Origin: Oscillospiraceae bacterium
Lineage (GTDB): Bacteria > Bacillota_A > Clostridia > Oscillospirales > Oscillospiraceae
NCBI GenBank assembly: GCA_016302015.1
Contig: JAEDOJ010000039.1
Coordinates: forward strand, 1 to 9,725
DNA: 9,725 bases
Direction of reading: 5' to 3'
The notes below the pieces were generated by a model, which was not told the DNA's origin, searched no databases, and saw only the letters and a program-made list of their open reading frames with translations. Shown one piece after another: positions 5,033 to 9,725 of the stretch. The translations under genes and the position numbers were made by a program. Positions within the stretch are counted from its first letter, which is position 1, and each line of letters begins with the position of its first letter.

Positions 5033-6652
5033 ATGAAAGACCAAGTCTATATTTCGGTGGCTGGGCTGACGGTTGAACTGAATTATCTCCACAGGGAGAT
5101 TTTGCGGCTCTGCGGGGATTATGTGATCAATAAGCCGGAGACCGTGGACATTGTCGCCGTTTCCACCGAGGAGAAAATTCAACGGGAAATCAACAGAGCC
5201 CAGGAGCCGGTGTCCCCCGTCAACGGCGAGGAATGCTGTCTGTTTCGTGACGTTGCGGAGCAAGCGCCTCTGCTTGGCCGCTTCCTGATGCACGGCGCAG
5301 CCATTTCCTACGCCGGGAAGGGATATCTGTTCACCGCGCTGAGCGGAACCGGGAAAACCACCCATATCTCCCTCTGGAAGAAATATCTGGGGGATGAGGT
5401 GGATATTATCAACGGAGACAAGCCCCTGATCCACGTTTCGGAGGAGGAGGTTTCTGTCTGCGCTACCCCCTGGGCGGGGAAGGAGCGTTGGCACAGAAAT
5501 TGCGCCTATCCGCTGGGGGGGATTTGCCTGATCAGCCGGGGCGTTGGCAACCGCATCCGGCGGATCGAACCGAGGGAGTATCTGAACCTCCTGCTCCAGC
5601 AGATCTATATGCCCGCCAATCCGGCGGCGCTGACGGCAACCCTTGACCTGGTGGATCGGATGCTGGCTCGTGTGCCTGTTTACCTACTGGAATGCGATAT
5701 GTCGGAGGAGGCGGTGAAAACCTCCTTCCGCGCGGTGACAGGCTTGGAATACCGGCGCAGCGAGAAGGAAGGAACCAAAGAATGGGACGCTGTGAAGCGG
5801 CCGAAAAACGAAAAACCAATGCAGGTGATTGCGAATCAGACCTTTGATGAAGAGCGGGCCTTGTACGGCTCCCACGATCTTGAGATCGTGGACTGTACCT
5901 TCGACGGGCCTGCGGACGGAGAGAGCGCATTGAAGGAATGCGGGAACATCAGGGTCAGAGGCTGCTACTTTAATTTACGATATCCCTTCTGGCACGTTGA
6001 GAATTTGGGCATCATTGATTCCCAACTGACGGAAGGCTGCCGGGCGGCTCTGTGGTATTCAAAACGCGTTTCCATTCAGAATACGAAATTACACGGAATC
6101 AAAGCCCTCAGGGAGTGCGAAAGAGTGCTGATCCTGGACAGCGACATTCTGTCCCCGGAGTTTGGCTGGTCTGTCAATGGCATGATCATGCGGGACAGCA
6201 CGGCGGTCAGTGAGTATTTCATGCTGCGGTCAAATAATTTGCAGTTCCACAATGTAAAGTTCAAGGGAAAGTATTCCTTCCAGTATATTCGGGACTCGGT
6301 GTTTGAGAATTGCGTCTTCGACACCAAGGACGCCTTCTGGCACGGCGAAAACGTCACCGTGCGTAACAGCGTGCTCAAGGGCGAATATCTGGCGTGGTAT
6401 TCCAACGGACTGACGCTGGAAAACTGCAAAATCGTGGGAACCCAGCCTCTGTGCTATTGCAGGAATCTGAGGCTGATCAACTGCGAGATGATCGACACCG
6501 ATCTGAGCTTTGAAAAGTCTGAGGTGGAGGCCACTCTGACTGCTCCCATTGTCAGCATCAAAAACCCGCTGAGCGGGAGGATTTCTGTCCCCGCCGTAGG
6601 AGAAATCATCCGGGACGATCCAACCTGTACAGGAGAAATTTTGGTTCGATAA
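5033..6652 (+). CDS. HprK/PEPCK-like P-loop domain fused to DUF3737 beta-helix protein
   Basis: A 539-residue two-part protein. Residues 1 to about 240 are related to HPr kinase/PEP-carboxykinase-like ATPases: the P-loop is ALSGTGKTTH (102-111), followed by INGDKPLI (126-133) and ATPWAGKE (144-151), blocks usual in small Clostridial HprK-like proteins. Residues about 241-262 are a charged linker. Residues 263-539 form a complete DUF3737 module, from TFDEERALYG (270-279) through CTFDGPADGESALKE to NPLSGRI, predicted to be a right-handed parallel beta-helix with rungs of about 19-20 residues. DUF3737 has no assigned function that I know of and normally stands alone at about this length. GGAGG sits 4 bases before the ATG at 5033. 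The DUF3737 Met263 (base 5819) has no ribosome binding site, so one fused polypeptide is expected. No signal peptide or membrane segment is seen, so it is probably cytosolic. The kinase substrate is unknown; no HPr or lasso-peptide genes are nearby. Confidence 0.85.
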   Translation: MKDQVYISVAGLTVELNYLHREILRLCGDYVINKPETVDIVAVSTEEKIQREINRAQEPVSPVNGEECCLFRDVAEQAPLLGRFLMHGAAISYAGKGYLFTALSGTGKTTHISLWKKYLGDEVDIINGDKPLIHVSEEEVSVCATPWAGKERWHRNCAYPLGGICLISRGVGNRIRRIEPREYLNLLLQQIYMPANPAALTATLDLVDRMLARVPVYLLECDMSEEAVKTSFRAVTGLEYRRSEKEGTKEWDAVKRPKNEKPMQVIANQTFDEERALYGSHDLEIVDCTFDGPADGESALKECGNIRVRGCYFNLRYPFWHVENLGIIDSQLTEGCRAALWYSKRVSIQNTKLHGIKALRECERVLILDSDILSPEFGWSVNGMIMRDSTAVSEYFMLRSNNLQFHNVKFKGKYSFQYIRDSVFENCVFDTKDAFWHGENVTVRNSVLKGEYLAWYSNGLTLENCKIVGTQPLCYCRNLRLINCEMIDTDLSFEKSEVEATLTAPIVSIKNPLSGRISVPAVGEIIRDDPTCTGEILVR

Positions 6653-6653
6653 C

Positions 6654-6686
6654 AAGTGTTGGGGTCATTGCCTGACCCCAACACTT
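6654..6686. terminator. Shared hairpin between convergent genes
   Basis: AAGTGTTGGGGTCA (6654-6667) pairs perfectly with 6673-6686 around a 5-base loop, giving a 14-bp stem. It starts 2 bases after the fusion-gene stop, and its far end overlaps the stop codon of the convergent PLP-enzyme gene. T-runs are short on both sides, but stem strength and position suit a bidirectional terminator. Confidence 0.8.
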
Positions 6687-7875
6687 ATTCGTCTTCTATG
6701 GAAATTTCGGCCTTCATGACCTCGGCCAGAATGTCGGCGGCCTCGTCCACCAGCGCTTTGGTGTGGGTCGCCATCAAGCTGGTACGCAGAAGGCATTCGC
6801 CCCTGGCGCAGGCGGGAGGCAGAACAGGATTCACATAAACGCCCCGCTCATAGGCCATATGGGCGCGAAGCAGGGTATTTTCCAAGGTGTAGGTATAGAT
6901 GGGCACGATGGGCGTGGCGGATTCGATGATGTGCAGACCTCTTGCTTTGTATTGCTCTCTTGCGTAGGCACTGATGTCGGCCAGCCTGGTGACCAGCTCC
7001 GGATGCGCCTTCAGATGGCGCAGAGACGCCAGCGCCACGGCGCAGTTGGCAGGAGGAATGGAGGCGGAGAAGATAAAGGGGCGTGAGGCGTGGCGGGCGT
7101 ACTCAATGACCTGCCTGCTGGCTGCCACATAGCCGCCCAGAGAGGCCAGAGACTTGCTGAAGGTGCCCATGTAGATATCCACGGAATCCTCCAGGCCGAA
7201 ATGGCTGGCAGTACCCCGACCGCCCTTGCCAAGGACGCCCAGACCGTGGGCATCGTCCACCATGACCCGAGCGCCGTACTTTTTTGCCAGCGCGCAGATT
7301 TCCGGGAGCTTGGCGATGTCGCCGCCCATGGAGAAAACGCCGTCGGTGACGATGAGAGAGCCGGCGGTTTCGGGAACCTTCTGCAGTTGACGCTCCAGAT
7401 CCTCCATGTCCCCATGACGATAACGGAGCATCTTGCCGAAGCTGAGCTTGCAGCCGTCATAAATGGAGGCGTGATTCTCCCGGTCGCAGATCACATAGTC
7501 GTGGATGCCGACGATGCAACTGATGATGCCCAGATTGGCCTGAAAACCGGTGGAAAAGGTCATAACAGCTTCTTTTCCCAGAAACGCCGCCAGTTCCTCC
7601 TCCAATTCCAGATGCATTTCCAGGGTGCCGTTGAGAAAACGGGAGCCGGAGCAGCCGGTGCCGTACCGCTCCAGCGCCTTGATACCGGCCTCGATCATTT
7701 CATCGTTGATGGTCAGACCCAGATAGTTGTTGGAGCCGAGCATGATCCGCCTCTGGCCTTCCATTATGACCTCCACATCCTGACGGGACTCCAGCGCATG
7801 GAAATAGGGATACAGTCCCTTCGCCCGGTATTCGTCGGCAAGGGTAAATTTGCCGCATTTTTCAAAAATATCCAT
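6685..7875 (-). CDS. PLP-dependent alpha-oxoamine synthase (serine palmitoyltransferase / KBL / BioF family)
   Basis: A 396-residue fold-type I PLP enzyme, full length for the family, which joins an amino acid to an acyl thioester with loss of CO2 or reacts by the related KBL route. Seen: LGSNNYLGLT (46-55), YGTGCSGSRFLNGT (71-84), the cofactor-stacking His135 in NHASI, VDDAHGLGVLG (206-215) with Asp207 contacting the pyridine nitrogen and His210, and the Schiff-base Lys241 in GTFSKSLASLGGY (237-249). The FSKS lysine motif is nearer to serine palmitoyltransferases than to the GKALGG type usual in KBL, but by-eye reading cannot fix the substrate. No bio genes, threonine dehydrogenase or acyl carrier protein gene lie beside it. 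The ATG at 7873-7875 follows GAGGG at about 9 bases. It has its own promoter, and its stop lies in the hairpin shared with the fusion gene. Confidence 0.88.
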   Translation of the reverse strand: MDIFEKCGKFTLADEYRAKGLYPYFHALESRQDVEVIMEGQRRIMLGSNNYLGLTINDEMIEAGIKALERYGTGCSGSRFLNGTLEMHLELEEELAAFLGKEAVMTFSTGFQANLGIISCIVGIHDYVICDRENHASIYDGCKLSFGKMLRYRHGDMEDLERQLQKVPETAGSLIVTDGVFSMGGDIAKLPEICALAKKYGARVMVDDAHGLGVLGKGGRGTASHFGLEDSVDIYMGTFSKSLASLGGYVAASRQVIEYARHASRPFIFSASIPPANCAVALASLRHLKAHPELVTRLADISAYAREQYKARGLHIIESATPIVPIYTYTLENTLLRAHMAYERGVYVNPVLPPACARGECLLRTSLMATHTKALVDEAADILAEVMKAEISIEDE

Positions 7876-7940
7876 ATGATTTTTCCCTCATTATTACTGT
7901 AGCAGGCTTGAATGATGCTGAAATTCAGCGAATTACAGCA
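7876..7940 (-). promoter_or_regulatory. Leader region of the PLP-enzyme gene
   Basis: Transcription is predicted to start near 7934 on the minus strand, leaving about 58 bases of leader. It holds a short palindrome (GCTGAAATTCAGC on plus, around 7917-7929) and the ribosome binding site. I see no recognised riboswitch. Confidence 0.35.
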
Positions 7941-7969
7941 ATTATATCTTAAAAAGACAGAAAAAGCAA
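7941..7969 (-). promoter_or_regulatory. Promoter of the PLP-enzyme gene
   Basis: On the minus strand: TTGCTT (7969-7964), a 17-base spacer and TATAAT (7946-7941). It matches the promoter at 4978-5006 at 25 of 29 positions. It lies in the gap after the rhomboid-like gene, so the two minus-strand genes can be transcribed separately. No convincing terminator for the rhomboid-like gene is visible at 7970-8015. Confidence 0.85.
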
Positions 7970-8015
7970 GAAATTTTTGAAAAGCGGGCTGGTCTGCCAC
8001 ACACCGGCTGGGGAG

Positions 8016-8954
8016 TTACTGCACATGGGTGTGATTGTTGATATGGTCGATGCAGTAACAGAAATACCCGGCGCACTTGGAGCAATACCGGAATTCCAGA
8101 CCGGGACAATCCGCATCCGTCCGCCCGCAGACGGTGCATTTGTGACGGTAGGGTCTGGCGCCGCTGTCGTTGGTGTATTTTTTTGCCCAGTTGGGGTTGG
8201 GCCGGGTGTCCTCCGGGTCAAAGCCGTAGGAAGCGGTCTTCTTCCTCCGCTGTACATGGAGCCGCCGGAAGCTGGGGAGCAGATTTTTTACATTGCGGCC
8301 GAAGAACAGGAAGTAATTCAGCAGGGCAACCAGCGGGAAGAGGCAGAACAACAGCCAGCCGATGCCGAAAATGGGATACATCACAGACCACAGCATCAAG
8401 GAGCGGACGATCCCATAGAGGGTGATGCCGAAATACACCCATGCCATCCACTTCATTTTCACGGGGATGATCATGTAAATATACACCCGGGTCTCCGGAG
8501 CAAGGGTCGCCACCGCAAGGAACATGGAAAGGTTCAGGTACTCTGAGGTGATGAGCATGGGCAGATCGAAGCCCCAATAGAGAATCATTGCCACCAAATC
8601 AGTCAAAAGAATACCGATCAGATAGAACAGATTAAACCGCAGGGTTCCCCAGGTTCGTTCCAGCACGGAGCCGATCCAATAGTAAAACAGAATGGAAATC
8701 ACGGCGCCCAGAAAGGTGCTGAACAGAAACACGCTGTTGGACGCAAAGGTGAAGATATAAGTAAAAAGCCGCCAGACCTGTCCTTTCATAATCCATCTGG
8801 GATCGAAGATCAGCAGGCTCACAAGTCCGCTGTTCCAACGGCCAAGCACATAGACCACGGCGTTGGCAATACAGATCCACATCATCAGTCTGGGAATGCC
8901 CTTGTCCCGGTGGCGGAACAGGAATCGATTCATGTCACGTTTCAAATTTGCCAT
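8016..8954 (-). CDS. Rhomboid-fold membrane protein with C-terminal Cys/His zinc-binding tail, probably not a protease
   Basis: A 312-residue integral membrane protein. Hydrophobic segments lie at about 22-38, 62-95, 107-128, 138-152, 168-190 and 194-217. The GQVWRLFTYIFTF stretch (58-70) and GSVLERTWGTLRFNLFYLIG (95-114) match the conserved WR and E..wG..rF patterns of rhomboids. The catalytic GxSG serine motif is missing: its place is taken by SEYLNLSMFLA (137-147), and no histidine occurs in the last membrane segment. It is therefore likely a pseudo-rhomboid in the manner of derlins or TMEM115. The soluble tail has CTVC (273-276), Cys283, CSKC (291-294), CYC (299-301) and His304, His308 and His310, which look like one or two zinc sites. 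AAAGGAGG lies 7 bases before the ATG. Membrane quality control or client binding is only an inference. Confidence 0.85.
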   Translation of the reverse strand: MANLKRDMNRFLFRHRDKGIPRLMMWICIANAVVYVLGRWNSGLVSLLIFDPRWIMKGQVWRLFTYIFTFASNSVFLFSTFLGAVISILFYYWIGSVLERTWGTLRFNLFYLIGILLTDLVAMILYWGFDLPMLITSEYLNLSMFLAVATLAPETRVYIYMIIPVKMKWMAWVYFGITLYGIVRSLMLWSVMYPIFGIGWLLFCLFPLVALLNYFLFFGRNVKNLLPSFRRLHVQRRKKTASYGFDPEDTRPNPNWAKKYTNDSGARPYRHKCTVCGRTDADCPGLEFRYCSKCAGYFCYCIDHINNHTHVQ

Positions 8955-8979
8955 AATATTCCTCCTTTGGATTGGTTCT

Positions 8980-9008
8980 ATTGTAGCGGTTTTTTCTCAG
9001 CTTGTCTA
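8980..9008 (-). promoter_or_regulatory. Promoter of the rhomboid-like gene
   Basis: On the minus strand: TAGACA (9008-9003), a 17-base spacer and TACAAT (8985-8980), each one base from consensus. The predicted start near 8973 leaves a leader of about 19 bases containing the ribosome binding site. Confidence 0.7.
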
Positions 9009-9036
9009 TAAACAAACTATAAATTTTGTGAAATGG

Positions 9037-9064
9037 TTGAAAAAAACAGAGAGTGTGGTATAAT
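9037..9064 (+). promoter_or_regulatory. Extended -10 promoter of ahcY
   Basis: TTGAAA at 9037-9042, a 16-base spacer and a perfect TATAAT at 9059-9064, with TG at 9056-9057 as an extended -10. The predicted start near 9071 leaves about 22 bases of leader, too short for an S-adenosylhomocysteine or SAM riboswitch. Confidence 0.8.
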
Positions 9065-9092
9065 CGGAGGGAAAGAGAATGGAGGTATTGCC

Positions 9093-9725
9093 ATGAGTCA
9101 TGTCAGGGATCAGTCCCTTGCCGAATACGGCCGGATGAAAATTGAATGGGTTCGGGATTTTATGCCGGCGCTGGTTGCGATTCGGGAACGGTTTGAGAAA
9201 GAAAAGCCCTTTGCGGGGAAGAAAATTACCATTTCCATCCATATGGAAGCCAAAACTGCCTTTTTGGCCCTCTGCCTTGCGGCGGGCGGCGCAGAGGTTC
9301 ATGCCACCGGCTGCAACCCCCTGTCTACCCAGGATGATGTGGCCGCGGGTCTGGCCTCCATGGGAGTTGAGACCTATGCCATGCACGGGGTCAACAGCCA
9401 GGACTATCAGAAGCTGCTGGTGGAGGCTCTGTCCTGCCACCCTGATTTGATTATTGACGACGGAGGGGATCTTTTAGACCTGCTCAGCGGAGATTATGCG
9501 GAGCTGGGCGATCATATCATCGGCGGCGCGGAGGAAACCACCACCGGCATCCACCGCCTCTATGCCCGTGCCAGAGAGGGTCTGCTGCCCTTCCCAATGA
9601 TGAATGTCAACGACGCCAAGTGCAAGCACTTCTATGATAATAAGTACGGCACCGGTCAGTCCGTCTGGGACTCCATTATGCACACCACCAACCTGCTGGT
9701 GGCGGGGAAGACGGTTGTGGTGGCG
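9093..9725 (+). CDS. ahcY: Adenosylhomocysteinase, N-terminal half (cut by window end)
   Basis: The first 211 residues of S-adenosylhomocysteine hydrolase, roughly half the usual length; the frame is still open at the window end. The cytosolic NAD-dependent enzyme splits S-adenosylhomocysteine into adenosine and homocysteine, relieving product inhibition of methyltransferases. Seen: ISIHMEAKTAFL (48-59) for substrate binding, DDGGD (122-126), GGAEETTTG (144-152), and NVNDAKCKHFYDNKYGTGQS (171-190), where Lys178 and Asp182 match the catalytic Lys186 and Asp190 of the rat enzyme. The last residues, AGKTVVVA, begin the NAD-binding Rossmann domain. The start is the ATG at 9093, preceded by GGAGG at 7 bases; the ATG at 9079 is in another frame and stops after five codons. 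It is divergent from the rhomboid-like gene across 138 bases holding both promoters. Confidence 0.96.
   Translation, partial: MSHVRDQSLAEYGRMKIEWVRDFMPALVAIRERFEKEKPFAGKKITISIHMEAKTAFLALCLAAGGAEVHATGCNPLSTQDDVAAGLASMGVETYAMHGVNSQDYQKLLVEALSCHPDLIIDDGGDLLDLLSGDYAELGDHIIGGAEETTTGIHRLYARAREGLLPFPMMNVNDAKCKHFYDNKYGTGQSVWDSIMHTTNLLVAGKTVVVA

Noticed and set aside
5873..5890. Palindrome CACGATCTTGAGATCGTG inside the fusion gene
   Set aside because: It lies in conserved DUF3737 codons (SHDLEIVD), so amino-acid constraint and chance are enough to explain it.
5819..6652. Separate DUF3737 gene starting at Met263 of the fusion
   Set aside because: There is no ribosome binding site in the 20 bases before it and no stop codon between the two domains.
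7090..7902. 270-codon open frame on the plus strand opposite the PLP enzyme
   Set aside because: The opposite strand carries all PLP-enzyme motifs with a ribosome binding site and promoter; the plus frame shows none of these.
7970..8015. Terminator after the rhomboid-like gene
   Set aside because: The best stem (GCCGGT with ACCAGC on the minus strand) has a mismatch and a large loop, with no proper T-run next to it.
9065..9092. Riboswitch (SAH or SAM type) before ahcY
   Set aside because: The leader from the predicted start to the ATG is only about 22 bases, too short for a known riboswitch fold.

Overview
The window looks like chromosome of a low-oxygen Gram-positive bacterium of the Clostridia, plausibly an Oscillospiraceae/Ruminococcaceae-type gut organism. 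This is inferred from the gene content (a yqeB-selD selenium/molybdenum block, a FIVAR-type surface protein, DUF3737, a rhomboid-like protein with a zinc-binding tail), from strong AGGAGG-type ribosome binding sites and from moderately GC-rich coding sequence. I see no tRNA, rRNA, CRISPR array, insertion sequence or attachment site. Ten protein genes fill almost all of the window, the two outermost are cut by its ends, and no gap exceeds 300 bases.

Layout: (1) 1-878, the C-terminal end of a large multidomain surface protein. (2) 938-2041, an orphan radical SAM/SPASM protein, ending at a strong hairpin shared with a convergent gene. (3) 2088-4971, a selenium/molybdenum block: a small ModE-type winged-helix regulator on the minus strand, divergent from a plus-strand operon of yqeB (maturation of selenium-dependent molybdenum hydroxylases), selD (selenophosphate synthetase) and a NUDIX hydrolase. 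The divergent promoters lie back to back with mirror-image -35 boxes, and the regulator gene appears to be transcribed leaderless. (4) 5033-6652, a protein joining an HprK/PEPCK-like P-loop domain to a full DUF3737 right-handed beta-helix. (5) 6685-7875 (minus), a PLP enzyme of the alpha-oxoamine synthase family with a serine-palmitoyltransferase-like lysine motif, convergent with the fusion gene. (6) 8016-8954 (minus), a rhomboid-fold membrane protein without the protease residues and with a Cys/His-rich tail. (7) 9093 to the end, adenosylhomocysteinase (ahcY), divergent from the rhomboid gene.

How the genes may work together: YqeB and SelD are established parts of the labile-selenium cofactor pathway of molybdenum hydroxylases, and the ModE-like regulator is a natural local controller. 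The hydroxylase itself, yqeC and the selA/selB genes are not in this window. The least expected observation is that the fusion gene and the convergent PLP-enzyme gene have promoters that match at 25 of 29 positions including the spacer, which suggests shared control of two genes with no obvious biochemical link. The kinase-like/DUF3737 fusion is the most unusual protein architecture here.
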